Of a stretch of 45,053 nt of DNA, positions 1 to 9,109 are shown piece by piece (the first letter of the stretch is position 1; the number at the start of each line of letters is the position of its first letter). The DNA comes from Flavobacteriales bacterium (GTDB lineage: Bacteria > Bacteroidota > Bacteroidia > Flavobacteriales_F > PHOS-HE28), in NCBI GenBank assembly GCA_016710965.1, contig JADJTW010000037.1, positions 1 through 45,053 on the forward strand. Direction: 5' to 3'. The notes beneath the pieces are model-generated. The model was not told the origin of the DNA. It saw nothing but the letters and a program-made list of their open reading frames with translations, and did no database searches. The position numbers and the translations under genes are program-made.

Positions 1-140
1 CCATGCCTTCATGGTCGAAAGGTATCGACCTCCACGGGCGTCACACCGGAAGTCGCGTGGGATGGATTGTGCGTGTCCCGCGATCCCCGACACGAGGTTT
101 GCAGCAACGAAGAGGCCTCTCACGAAGAGCATGGCCGAAG

Positions 141-1790
141 TTATTCCACCACGACCGGCAAGTCCTTCGGATGCTTCACGGTATATGCGAAGCCCAGCTT
201 CTTTGTGGCCTTGGGCTCCAGGCGGAAGTTCCACGTGAGCGAGCCCTTGTTCTCATCCACTACGGCGCCAGAGCCTGCACCGGCCCCCGAGCCGGTGTTC
301 TCTTCCAGCTTCACCTCGATCTCGCTCTGGGGGCTCAGCGGGTACTGGTCGCGCACCTCCAGGTCGATGGCGGTGCCTTTGGTGTTGCGCACGGTGAGGT
401 CCCAGCCGATCAGGAGCTTGCGCTTGCCACCGATGACGGCTTTCTCGTTGGTGCTCTTGCGTCGCACGCGTTCCACTACCACGCCCTTATCGCGGCCGAG
501 CGAGATGTCCAGCGTGTCCTTGGGCATGTCCAGCTGCAGGTAGCTCTCGCCTACGAAGGTGCCTTCGAAGAACACATTGGCCTGGCCGGGCAGGAGGTTC
601 AAGTCCTCCCAGCCGGTGGTGCGGGCGTAGAGGAAGGCGTCCTTGTCCAGCTTGGGCGTTGCGTAGTGCTTGTACACCGCCGCTATGCTATGCGTGTGTA
701 CGCCCACGGTGTGCTGCACGCCATCGCTGGGCACGGTGAATGGCGTCTCGATCGCGAACTCGACCGTCGTGGTGCGGAAGTTCACGGTGTTGGCCACGAT
801 GGCCGTGGCGTCCCGCTCTTCGTATTTGTACGCTTCGCCATCCGCAGCGCTGCTCGGCGCGGCCATCGTCGCATCCGCGTTACGGGTTCGCGCACCACGG
901 ATCGCAACGCTTTGCAACTGCATCGGTCGGTAGGTGTAAAGCGTCCAGGGGTTCAACGTGGGCATCACTCCGCCGAGCGTAGGGTTTCCGCTGCTCAGGC
1001 TCAGTGCCACCTTGTTCCAGTCCTCGCCGGTGTTGTTCGTCACCTGCGCTTTCATCAATAGCTCGATCGGCTGGCCGACCCCTTTCGCGCGGAGGTCGTA
1101 CGCCGGGATCACCCGCCTCGCCCACGAAATAGGTGAGGGTGAACGTTGCGCCCACCTCCACCTCGCTGCTGATCTCCACCACCACTTCGCTGGTGGGGCG
1201 TGGCGCCTGCGCCTGCAATGTGCTCAGTTGTTGGCGCAGCTTGTCGGCCTCTTGTCCGATGGCGGTGAGCTTCTCCTGTTGCGCCAGCCAGTTGGTCTTG
1301 GTGGTGATCAGTCGCTGCCGGACGTAGTCGTTCACCGCCGTGAGCTGCGCGGCCGTGAGCCCGTTCTGCTGGCCACCGATCACGCTGTTCTTGTTCAGCA
1401 GCTGCTCTTCGTTCACCCACACATCCTGCATGGCCTTCTCGTAGGCCCAGTCCTTCTCCAGCTTCTTGATCTTCGCTTGCAAGTCCTCGATCTCCTTCTT
1501 CTTCGGGCTTTCGGTGAGGTAGTTGATCCGATGATTCACGCTCAGGATCGGTAGCCTCCTTTACCGGTGACCTGGATGCTCTGAGGGTCGAGGCCTTGTG
1601 CGAGTCCCGTGAAGACCAGCGTGCTCGTGCCTGGGCTGATGGTGGCGCTGGCCGTGCGCGATACCTGGGCACCGCTGAGGAAGACCTTGGCCTCGGTGAG
1701 CTTGCTGGTGATGGGCTTCTCGCCTTCGGCGGCGAACGATGGCAGCAGGATGAGAAGCGTGGCAATGGAGAGAAGGCCGCGTCGGCGCAT
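141..1790 (-). CDS. MuiA-family / DUF4139 domain envelope protein (frame broken twice)
   Basis: Three consecutive minus-strand pieces give one protein of about 549 aa. Piece one starts at the ATG at 1790 (MRRRGLLSIATLL, a signal peptide) and reads EAKVFLSGAQVSRTA, a DUF4140-like N-terminus, up to about 1550. Piece two (ILSVNHRINYLTESP) holds a coiled coil of about 100 residues rich in Lys, Glu and Gln. Piece three, from about 1112, is the DUF4139 beta domain (IPAYDLRAKGVGQPI, then LMKAQVTNNTGEDW) and ends FAYTVKHPKDLPVVVE before the TAA at 141. The order of signal peptide, DUF4140, coiled coil and DUF4139 is that of the mucoidy inhibitor MuiA family, whose biochemical role is not established. 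The frame breaks lie near 1550 and 1112. Both flanks remain family-like, so sequencing indels are likelier than decay. The protein is probably periplasmic or envelope-associated. Confidence 0.8.
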
Positions 1791-1878
1791 GGGTTGGTTT
1801 TGAGTGGACGAAGGTATCCGGGATGTGCCCGATCGTCGGTACACGCTGAGGGGCAGTGCGTTCAACCTATCAGGAAGC

Positions 1879-1912
1879 AAAGAGGGCCGCCCCTCCCGGG
1901 ACGGCCCTCCTT
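1879..1912 (-). terminator. Rho-independent-type hairpin after the 1953-4832 gene
   Basis: A perfect 8-bp stem (GAGGGCCG at 1882-1889, CGGCCCTC at 1902-1909) extends by a wobble pair and A-T pairs to about 11 bp. On the minus strand it is followed by a short T run and a T-rich stretch (TTTGCTTCC). It sits 40 bases past the stop codon of the upstream T9SS gene and before the muiA-like gene, so the two are probably separate transcripts. Confidence 0.7.
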
Positions 1913-1950
1913 ATCGGCGCGAAGGTCAAGGACCCTCGCACGGGGGATCT

Positions 1951-2925
1951 GCTTACGGCTGTATCACCAATCGCTCGCTGTAGATGCGTTCGCCAGCGGT
2001 GATCGTCACCTGGTACATGCCTGCGGCGATGGAGCCGTTCAGTTCGAGCGTGGTGCTGAGGAACCCGTCGTTCACCGCGATGGTGCTCGCGCTCACACGC
2101 TTGCCGAAGAGGTCATGCATCTCGATGCTCACGGTGCTCACGCCTTCTTCGATGGCACTGAGGTTGATCATCAGCTGGTCGCCACGGTTGGGGTTGGGGT
2201 AGAGACTAAGCTCAGGCGCACTGCTCATGGTTGTTCCGCTCTCTTCCAGCAGGAACTCCTGGTTGCATCCTGCGGTGTACAGGTCGCACACCTTGCCCCA
2301 AGGGGCCAGATCGGTATATGGGTCGGTGCCGTTGCACCATGTGGCGCCGTTGTCGAAGCTGGCACGCACCTCCACTTCGTACATGGCGCAGGGCTGAAGT
2401 ACCGCACCACTAGGCACGGGCGTGCCCACCACGTTGGCCATGTTCAAGTAGGTCCATGGGTTTGCACCCACACCGTTCTTCACGATCACCACGCCCTCGG
2501 TGGGTATGCGGAAGCGGAACTGGTACTTGTTCGCGTTCTGCGATCTGCAGCTGGGATTGAATCGGCTTTGCGGTTTGGCGAAGACAAGGTTCTGTTGGCC
2601 GTTGCCCAAGGATTTGGTCTGTCCGCAGGTGAGGTGGCTGTTGTTCACCTCATCCTGCAAGCTGGTGCTGGGGCATTGGCCGGCGGTGTTATCGATCTTC
2701 ATGCGGCAGGCAGGGCCCCACGAGCGCCATATCCCTGGGCTGATGCGAGTGCGTACACGCACATTGTAGAGCGTGCCCTCTGCGAGGCTGGGCAGGCTGG
2801 CCATGTTCACCTGGTTGTTGGTGCCTCCGTTCGCCGACGGATACACCAGGCTGAGCGTTCCGTTGGGATCGTAGAACCAGAACTGGTACACGTTGCCGCT
2901 GGTGCCATTGGGCGTATTGTCCGCT
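1951..2925 (-). repeat. Dispersed C-terminal cassette, copy A
   Basis: About 970 bases encoding the last ~325 residues of this surface protein are nearly identical to copy B at 22438-23405, at a constant offset of 20,487 at the 3' end. Blocks of over 150 bases show no difference that I can find. The last 250 bases are also close to copy C at 9110-9362. The copies encode the T9SS sorting domain and the module before it. Confidence 0.85.
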
Positions 2926-4832
2926 GTTAGCTTGTCGCTGCATGCGGCCGTTGCGCTACGACGAAGCTCCATGCGATCGCAACTGGCGCTGATCAAGCGG
3001 TCGTTGCCCAAGGGCAGGCAGAAGCCGCCGTTGTTGGCGATCGCGCTTTCATGGCCAGCGGCGAAGTTGCCCGTGTTATCGATGATGCGCGCGCCGCCGG
3101 ATGTGCGTAGTACATAGCCGCCATCGGTGATGCCGTCATCGCCCGCGTCGAACACCTTCAGGTAGTAGCAGCCATTGGCGAGGCAGCACGCTTCGGCGAG
3201 CAGCGCCATGTCCGGGTACCCCGTGCCACTGCACGCGAGCGCATCGGTCCCTTGGTGCCGGATCTCAAAGCTGGTCTCCTCGCCGTTGTCATCCGTTCGA
3301 AGTTCGAGCACCAGGTTATTCGGTGCCGGCAGGAACTGGCAGATGCCATCGCCATCGCAGATATCCACGGTGCAAGGGTCGCCATCGTCGCAAACGATGG
3401 GAACGTTCTCGCAAAGGCCGGTTACGGGGTTGCACGAGTCGAGCGTGCATGGGTCATCGTCGCTGCAATCCAACGGCACGTAGAAGAACACCACGATGTA
3501 GTCATAACAGGTGGTGAAGTCATGTACCAATGTGCCGGAGGTGAGGAGTTCCTGCCCGCCTTCCGGGTTCTCGTAGTCGAAGGGCAGCGTGGAGTTGGCT
3601 TCGTCCCAAACGAAGTTGCTTACGACATGCCGGCCCACGTACGTGAAGCACAGGATCGGCGGAGGATCGAGATAGCCTGCTGGTGGCGCGTAAGGTGTAT
3701 GCACGCAGGCACCGTTGATGCACTCATCGAGCGTGCAGGGGTCACCATCGTCGCAGTCGATGCTATAGAAGTAGGTCACCTCGTAGGTCGCGCAGATATT
3801 GCCCGCGCCATCCAACTGGGAGCCGCTTTCCGTGATCGCGGCACCACCCGGCGGCGCCGTGTACCCTTCGGGGTGATCGGAGAGCCCCGCCGCATAGTAC
3901 GCGTAAAGGATGACGACGCGCCCGGTGTACACCTGGCACGGCCCGGGCGGTGGTGGCGGATTGCTCACAAGGTCGGTATCGAACGGAACGGCGTCGTAAT
4001 AGTAAACCACTTGATAGCGGTAGCACCAGCCGCCCACGCCATCGGGTTGTTCATAGTCTATGGTTTCTGAATCCCCATCGACGGGTAATTGGAAATCCTC
4101 CGGTAGCGTGCTCAGCAAGGGGTCATAGGTGTAGGTGCTCCCGTCCACCGAGTAGACGGTATGCCCAAGGGGCAGCATGCACTCCAGCGGCGGCGCGACG
4201 ATGGAGGTTGGATCGAACACGATCGGATCGTAGTAGTGCGTGATGACGTACATGTAGCATGGTGTCGAGTTCCCGAAGACAGTGCCACTGTACCCGATCT
4301 CCAGTCCTCCAGGTGGGCTTTCGTGGTCGGCGGGCAGGTTGCTGTAGCTCGCGTCGTACGCGCCGTCGATCAGGTAAACGGAACCAGCATAGTAGTAGCA
4401 GGGTTCGTTCGGCGCATTGGTGTGCTCCTCCGGCATCGGGTTCGGGAAGTGAAAGCACGTGTTCTCCAGGCACCAATCGATCGTGCATGGATCACCGTCG
4501 TCGCAATTGAAGGGACAACCATCACAGGCATCACCCAGCCCATCACCGTCCACATCGACCTGGTCGTTGGGCACGAAGGGGCAATTGTCGCACACATTGC
4601 CGAAGCCGTCGCCGTCGGCATTCGCCTGATCGGGGTTCGGTACCAGCACGCAGTTGTCGCAGGCGTCTCCCACGCCATCCATGTCCGAATCGAGCTGGCC
4701 GGGATTCGGGGTGAGCGGACAGTTGTCGAACTGGTCGGGTGTACCATCGCCATCGCTGTCCTGGGCGAACAAGGATGTACAGGCGAGGCTCATAGCTGCG
4801 AACAGGAGAAGGTGGTGGATCGGGCGCATCAT
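1953..4832 (-). CDS. T9SS-secreted protein with thrombospondin type 3-like repeats and aromatic-rich modules
   Basis: This intact gene encodes 959 aa from the ATG at 4832; a second in-frame ATG follows at once at 4829. The start is placed here because a signal peptide follows (residues 1-24, ending LFAQ). Residues 25-110 are Asp/Cys-rich DxDGDGxxDxxDNCP units like calcium-binding thrombospondin type 3 repeats. Residues of about 145-450 hold four aromatic-rich modules of 70-100 aa (see findings), interleaved with CDDGDPCTxDxC units. A C-terminal part of about 400 aa is shared with the genes at 9112 and 22440, and ends in a T9SS type A sorting domain (LSLYPNPNRGD, last ~80 aa). Known biology: such domains direct passage through the T9SS to the cell surface or medium. 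A structural or adhesive role is inference; no catalytic motif is visible. Confidence 0.85.
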   Translation of the reverse strand: MMRPIHHLLLFAAMSLACTSLFAQDSDGDGTPDQFDNCPLTPNPGQLDSDMDGVGDACDNCVLVPNPDQANADGDGFGNVCDNCPFVPNDQVDVDGDGLGDACDGCPFNCDDGDPCTIDWCLENTCFHFPNPMPEEHTNAPNEPCYYYAGSVYLIDGAYDASYSNLPADHESPPGGLEIGYSGTVFGNSTPCYMYVITHYYDPIVFDPTSIVAPPLECMLPLGHTVYSVDGSTYTYDPLLSTLPEDFQLPVDGDSETIDYEQPDGVGGWCYRYQVVYYYDAVPFDTDLVSNPPPPPGPCQVYTGRVVILYAYYAAGLSDHPEGYTAPPGGAAITESGSQLDGAGNICATYEVTYFYSIDCDDGDPCTLDECINGACVHTPYAPPAGYLDPPPILCFTYVGRHVVSNFVWDEANSTLPFDYENPEGGQELLTSGTLVHDFTTCYDYIVVFFYVPLDCSDDDPCTLDSCNPVTGLCENVPIVCDDGDPCTVDICDGDGICQFLPAPNNLVLELRTDDNGEETSFEIRHQGTDALACSGTGYPDMALLAEACCLANGCYYLKVFDAGDDGITDGGYVLRTSGGARIIDNTGNFAAGHESAIANNGGFCLPLGNDRLISASCDRMELRRSATAACSDKLTADNTPNGTSGNVYQFWFYDPNGTLSLVYPSANGGTNNQVNMASLPSLAEGTLYNVRVRTRISPGIWRSWGPACRMKIDNTAGQCPSTSLQDEVNNSHLTCGQTKSLGNGQQNLVFAKPQSRFNPSCRSQNANKYQFRFRIPTEGVVIVKNGVGANPWTYLNMANVVGTPVPSGAVLQPCAMYEVEVRASFDNGATWCNGTDPYTDLAPWGKVCDLYTAGCNQEFLLEESGTTMSSAPELSLYPNPNRGDQLMINLSAIEEGVSTVSIEMHDLFGKRVSASTIAVNDGFLSTTLELNGSIAAGMYQVTITAGERIYSERLVIQP

Positions 4833-4882
4833 GGTGGGGGAATTGGCTTGTTCCAAGGGTTGGTCCCCGTACATGTGCAGCG

Positions 4883-4916
4883 CGTAACCACGCACCCGCA
4901 TGTTCCGGTGGTTACG
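4883..4916. promoter_or_regulatory. 9-bp inverted repeat in the divergent intergenic region
   Basis: CGTAACCAC (4883-4891) and its exact complement GTGGTTACG (4908-4916) are separated by 16 bases. They lie in the 159-base gap between the divergently transcribed surface protein gene (start 4832, -) and the ECF sigma gene (start 4992, +). Equivalent half-site positions are 25 bases apart, which fits a dimeric regulator site or a stable RNA hairpin. The regulator is unknown. Confidence 0.4.
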
Positions 4917-4991
4917 TCCGACGGAGCCAGCGGCACCAATGAGCGGTACGGCCCGGATCGGTCATCGTTGGACGGCGTAGCTTGGTCGGGC

Positions 4992-5588
4992 ATGCGCCCG
5001 GTGCATTCTACCAATGATGAGGAGCTGATCGCCCGGCTCCGTAGCGGTACCGTGGAAGAGAACACGGCCTTGGCAACGATCTACCATACCCACTTCCCCA
5101 CCGTGGCGGGCTATGTGCAACGCAATAGCGGCGATCGCGATGCCGCACGCGATGTGTTCCAGGACGGTGTGGTGGTGCTGTACCGCCACATCAAGCAGGG
5201 CCGCTTCCATGGAGAGAGCAGCATCGGCACTTATCTCTATTCCATCTGCCGCTTCCTATGGTTGAAGCAACTGCGTGCGCATGGCAGGCTCGCCCCGACC
5301 GAGCCCGATCCCGAACACCTCTCCGACGGGCCCATGGACCATGCGATGGAAGATGCGCCGCGCAAGGCGCTCCTCGCGATGTTCGACAGGCTCGGCGAAG
5401 CATGCAGGCAGATGCTGATGCTCAGTTTCTACGAGGGACTGGATATGCACACCATCGCGCAGCGTACCGGCTTCAAGGATGAGCAGAACGCGCGCAACAA
5501 GAAGTACAAATGCCTCAAATCCCTCCGTGAGCTGATCGACGGCGATCCCGAAGCGGCCCGATGGCTGGAGGAATTGCGCGGGTCATGA
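4992..5588 (+). CDS. ECF-type RNA polymerase sigma factor (sigma-70 family)
   Basis: This 198-aa protein starts at the ATG at 4992 (MRPVHSTNDEELIARLRSG). The longer open frame upstream lies antisense to the neighbouring surface-protein gene and is not used. Region 2 is visible at about residues 35-90 (DAARDVFQDGVVVLYRHI, then SIGTYLYSICRFLWLKQLR). Region 4 is at about 135-185 (LSFYEGLDMHTIAQRTGF, then ARNKKYKCLKSLRELI), a helix-turn-helix that reads -35 elements. ECF factors redirect RNA polymerase to small regulons and are usually held by a co-transcribed anti-sigma factor. Here the TGA stop overlaps the ATG of the next gene (ATGA at 5585-5588), so the two are translationally coupled. Its targets cannot be read from this window. 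Confidence 0.9.
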   Translation: MRPVHSTNDEELIARLRSGTVEENTALATIYHTHFPTVAGYVQRNSGDRDAARDVFQDGVVVLYRHIKQGRFHGESSIGTYLYSICRFLWLKQLRAHGRLAPTEPDPEHLSDGPMDHAMEDAPRKALLAMFDRLGEACRQMLMLSFYEGLDMHTIAQRTGFKDEQNARNKKYKCLKSLRELIDGDPEAARWLEELRGS

Positions 5589-6331
5589 CCGAGGAGAGCA
5601 GCACATACGAGTTCTACCTGAACGGTAGTTTGAGCGGAGAGGAGCGTCTGGCGTTCGATCGCCGCTTGCTTGCTGATCAGGTCTTCGCTGAGGATTTCAA
5701 CCGATTCCGCGAGATGTGGCAATTGGTGCAGCTTGCCGGCGAGGCACAGCTGCGGCGAAGGTTGATGGACATCCACGCGGGAGCGGGTGCCGGTCGGGAG
5801 GGAGGGGGGAGGATCCGCCGAATACGCACATGGTCATGGCTCGCCGTGGCCGCATCGGTCATAGCCGCCATCGGCATCACCTGGTTCCTCTATGAGCGTA
5901 ACGTTCGGCCTGCTGAACTCTACGCCGCGCACATGCAAGCCTACCCGGCGCCGGACATCGTGCGCAGCGAGGATGCCGCGGCTGATCCGTGGTCGCGGTT
6001 CGGCGAGTTGTACGCGGCCGGGCGCTACGATGAAGCGCACCGGTTGATCACCACCGTCACCGACGATCAGGCCCCGGCGTACATGGTCTCCTTCTATCGT
6101 GGCCAGTGCGAGCTGCTGCGCAACGGTGGTGATCCGGGGGCGGCCATCGCTGCCTTCGACGAAGTGCTGCGCTCGGATAACGACATGCACGCGCTTGCAC
6201 ATTGGTACACCGCGCTCGCTGCGCTGAAAGCCGATGATCCGGCGAAGGCGCGTATGCACTTGCACGCGCTGCTGGACGGCGATGGCTACAAACGCGAGCA
6301 GGCGAAGGCGCTACTGCGCGCGGTTCCGTGA
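5585..6331 (+). CDS. Single-TM anti-sigma-like / TPR-like membrane protein
   Basis: This 248-aa protein starts at the ATG overlapping the sigma gene's stop. An in-frame ATG eight codons upstream lies inside the sigma gene and is less likely. The N-terminal part (YLNGSLSGEERLAFDRRL, about residues 10-60) resembles the cytoplasmic segment of Bacteroidota anti-sigma proteins but has no zinc ligands. One transmembrane helix spans about residues 83-103 (WLAVAASVIAAIGITWFLY). The C-terminal ~145 residues look like tetratricopeptide helices (FGELYAAGRYDEAHRLI, FYRGQCELLRNGGDPGAAI, ALAHWYTALAALKADDPAKA) and would be periplasmic. The coupling to an ECF factor makes an anti-sigma or signal-transducing role likely, but this is inference. 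Its 3' end overlaps the convergent CHAT gene by 21 bases. Confidence 0.75.
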   Translation: MTEESSTYEFYLNGSLSGEERLAFDRRLLADQVFAEDFNRFREMWQLVQLAGEAQLRRRLMDIHAGAGAGREGGGRIRRIRTWSWLAVAASVIAAIGITWFLYERNVRPAELYAAHMQAYPAPDIVRSEDAAADPWSRFGELYAAGRYDEAHRLITTVTDDQAPAYMVSFYRGQCELLRNGGDPGAAIAAFDEVLRSDNDMHALAHWYTALAALKADDPAKARMHLHALLDGDGYKREQAKALLRAVP

Positions 6332-9004
6332 GCGCAACCACCAGAGCGTTGGCACCACCAGGAGCAAGAGCAACCATGGTGAGCTGTACCATGGTCCTGC
6401 GAGATCCAATTCCCGCTCATCGCCCACCAGCACCAACGCGCTCCAGTAGTAGGGATGCGCGCGCAAGGGGTCGGCCTGTGCGAGGTGCTGCAACTTGGAG
6501 TCACGCAATGCACGGTCGAGCGGTGTTCCATCCTGCGCGGCGCCGAGGAATCCGGTGACGATCCCGCGCGTGGCATCGTCATCGCAGTTCCACAAGCTCA
6601 TGACCAGGGCCGGGCAGCCCGCATGGGCGAAGCCGCGGGCGAGGCTCAGGATCCCTTCACCATTGAGCATGCGGCCTTCGCCCGTGCGACAGGCGCTGAG
6701 CACGGCCAGTTGCGTGGGCAGCAACAGGCCGAACAGCTCATGCGCGTGCAAGGTGCCATCCTCCGCACTATCACCCGGTGCAAAGGCCAATGATGAGCTC
6801 ATGGGATCGAGATCGTCCACTACCGTGTGCATGGCCAAGTGCAGCACACCGGCATCGTTCACCGCACGCTTGAATGCAGCTTCGGTCGCCTGGCCGCCAT
6901 GCAATGCCGTTCCGCCGAGCAGCGCGTGGGCGGCATCGATCTCCTGTGCAGCCGAACGCAGTTGCGCCGTTCCGCTTCGCGATACCGACATGCCCAGGTA
7001 GGCCGACTTCCGTTCTCGTGTACCACGCTCCATCATCCATGCGCGAATGCCGGGTGCGTAACCGATCACATGCGTGCGCAGCATGTACGGCAGCGTAGCG
7101 TAGTTGCGCCCTTCAGCCGGAGGAGCGGAGGTGAGCAGGGCCTCGAAAGGCAGATGGTGGAACGCGCCATCCGGAACAATGGTCAACTCCTCCGGAAGGG
7201 CGGACACGTGGTCGCCGAACAGCGAACGATGCACCGCCCAGGCTGCCGAGGCATAGTCATCGTAAGCCGACTGCGGATGGCGTTGATGAGCTTGCGGGTC
7301 GATGATAGCGGCCTGTACCCGCAAGGCCAGCGAGTCCGTGCCCGGCGCAAGGCGGACCAACCTCATCGCGCCGCTATGCACGAGAACAGCGAAATCATCT
7401 TGGGTACCATCGAATAGCGCCAACAGGGCACGATCGCCCAGCCTGCGTTGCAGTGCTTCCATGTCCACCTGTGCCGAACCGTATTTCAGTTCGTGGTAGG
7501 CCGGATACTCCTCGGCCATGCGCCGCACCAGACTGTCCAGTTGCACGGTCGCCGCATCCAATGCCCTTCTCCACAAGGAAAGCTTGTCCACATCCATGCG
7601 GTCGCACTTCTTCTCTTCCAGCAGCACGTAGCGGCCCATCTCGGCAATGCGCGATCGCAGCATGCGCTCTTCGGCAGCTATTCCTGGCGGTAGTCCGCCG
7701 GTACCGAGCGCCTCCAGCGATGCGAGCGCTTCGGAGAGCAGCGCGTTACGCCCCAGTTCCAGTAGCACGAGCGCGCACCGTACCCGGTCCTTGCCCTTGT
7801 CACGCTCCCACTGCCGCACGCAATGGCCCAACGCCGTTTCCACGAAGCCGCGCACATGCACCGTCCAGAACAATTTGCTGTCCTCCGTCAACGCCGCGGC
7901 ACGCAAGCGCCCGGTGCATTGCACGACCAGGTCGATCAGTTCATCGGCGGATGCGGCGGCCGATTCCCCGGGCATGCGTTCGAGCAGGCGGAACTTGAGC
8001 ACGAGCGCGTCATGCAGATGGCGCAGGCTGGTGGCTGCACCGATATCGTTTGGATTGGTGAAACGGTTCGTTGGCCGGAAGCCGGGCACGAGACGCACGA
8101 TGGCTTCCTGTGCGCGCCCCAATGCTTCCTCCGGCCTGTGCATGCTGAGCAGCAGTTGCGCCAAGCCACTGTGCATGCACGCGGTGTTGGGGTGGTCCGC
8201 GCCGAAAGTGCGCTCGCGGAACTCCAGGGCCTGCTCGTACAGCCGCAGCGCCTCCTGATCCCGATCGCCTTCGGCCGACCGCCAGGCCTGATCGATGAGC
8301 GCATCGGCAGCATCGCTCGCCGGTGCATCTTTCAACTGGCGCTGCGCGGCCTTGTTGAAGTGGTCCAGCGCAGCGGTTTCGTCGCCACGTTCCCACGCGT
8401 AGGTGCCCAGCACTTCGTGCATGTACGCGATCAGCGGCGGACCGCCGCCGTCCATGGATCCCCAGATGCGCAAGGCCTCGTTATAGTGCGTTGTGCAGCT
8501 ATCACGTTGATCGAGCCCCCAATAGTTGCTCCCGATATTGTAGTGCGCCCCGCCCAAGGCCCCTTTGGCGTTCGGGTCTTCGCGCAGCAGTATCCGCAGC
8601 AGTTCGCGTTGGTGGAGGAGTCCCTTGTGATAGTCCCCTTGCTCATAGGCGATATTGCCCAGCACCCGCAGGATACGGGCCCCGGTCTGCCATGGCGAGC
8701 CGGCCGTCAAGTAGAGCGCCTGTGACTTGAGCATGTGCTCCTCGGCCAAGGCCATGTTGCCCGTGGCGTAGGCGTACGATCCCTCGAGCGCGAGCAGATC
8801 GGCAGCAGCCCCCGGGTCGGTGGTTTGGCATGTGCGCTCAACGGTCTGTATGCATTGTGCCAAGGCCTTGAAGTCCCGCTTGTCGAAGAGGTCCCAGCAT
8901 GGTTTGGTATCGCACGCCGAGGCAATGGGAGCGAAGAGCACGCCGAGTGCGAACCATGCCGTTCGGGAGGTGCTGCCGATCACTGTGGTGAGCGTGGGTT
9001 CCAT
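6311..9004 (-). CDS. CHAT-domain (caspase-like) protein with N-terminal TPR repeats
   Basis: This intact protein is 897 aa from the ATG at 9004 (MEPTLTTVIGSTSRTAWFALG, an N-terminal hydrophobic or signal segment ending near ACDTK). Residues of about 45-400 are TPR helices (for example LAEEHMLKSQALYLTAGSPW and EALRLYEQALEFRERTFG). The C-terminal third is a CHAT domain, a caspase-fold family. The putative catalytic dyad is visible: His at about residue 726 in HLAMHT and Cys at about 772 in SACRTGEG, followed by GLLSLARG- and SLWNCDD-like family motifs. The last ~20 residues (WLLLLLVVPTLWWL) are a transmembrane anchor followed by basic residues. Known: TPR-CHAT proteins can be activatable proteases. 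Its substrate is unknown. It converges on the ECF sigma pair. Confidence 0.88.
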   Translation of the reverse strand: MEPTLTTVIGSTSRTAWFALGVLFAPIASACDTKPCWDLFDKRDFKALAQCIQTVERTCQTTDPGAAADLLALEGSYAYATGNMALAEEHMLKSQALYLTAGSPWQTGARILRVLGNIAYEQGDYHKGLLHQRELLRILLREDPNAKGALGGAHYNIGSNYWGLDQRDSCTTHYNEALRIWGSMDGGGPPLIAYMHEVLGTYAWERGDETAALDHFNKAAQRQLKDAPASDAADALIDQAWRSAEGDRDQEALRLYEQALEFRERTFGADHPNTACMHSGLAQLLLSMHRPEEALGRAQEAIVRLVPGFRPTNRFTNPNDIGAATSLRHLHDALVLKFRLLERMPGESAAASADELIDLVVQCTGRLRAAALTEDSKLFWTVHVRGFVETALGHCVRQWERDKGKDRVRCALVLLELGRNALLSEALASLEALGTGGLPPGIAAEERMLRSRIAEMGRYVLLEEKKCDRMDVDKLSLWRRALDAATVQLDSLVRRMAEEYPAYHELKYGSAQVDMEALQRRLGDRALLALFDGTQDDFAVLVHSGAMRLVRLAPGTDSLALRVQAAIIDPQAHQRHPQSAYDDYASAAWAVHRSLFGDHVSALPEELTIVPDGAFHHLPFEALLTSAPPAEGRNYATLPYMLRTHVIGYAPGIRAWMMERGTRERKSAYLGMSVSRSGTAQLRSAAQEIDAAHALLGGTALHGGQATEAAFKRAVNDAGVLHLAMHTVVDDLDPMSSSLAFAPGDSAEDGTLHAHELFGLLLPTQLAVLSACRTGEGRMLNGEGILSLARGFAHAGCPALVMSLWNCDDDATRGIVTGFLGAAQDGTPLDRALRDSKLQHLAQADPLRAHPYYWSALVLVGDERELDLAGPWYSSPWLLLLLVVPTLWWLRSRNRAQ

Positions 9005-9065
9005 GTCCGATCCAAAGGGAAGCACGATGCAAGGTGGTGGATCCGCATGGATAGGGATGAAATAG

Positions 9066-9093
9066 GAGCGGCCCCGCTTTGGCAGGGCCGCTC
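9066..9093 (-). terminator. Hairpin terminator after the 9112-12951 gene
   Basis: A perfect 9-bp stem (GAGCGGCCC at 9066-9074, GGGCCGCTC at 9085-9093) with a 10-base loop lies just past the stop codon of the repeat-rich surface gene. Downstream on the minus strand is CTATTTCATCC, so the T tract is weak. It separates that gene from the CHAT gene start at 9004. Confidence 0.6.
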
Positions 9094-9109
9094 TCACTCG
9101 TGCAAGAAG

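Noticed and set aside
3..1061. Plus-strand open frame at the window start (352 aa)
   Set aside because: It mirrors the DUF4139 coding sequence on the minus strand and has no recognisable domain.
4161..4991. N-terminal extension of the sigma factor (open frame continues upstream)
   Set aside because: The extension lies antisense to the T9SS gene and has no sigma-family sequence. The ECF protein begins naturally at the ATG at 4992.
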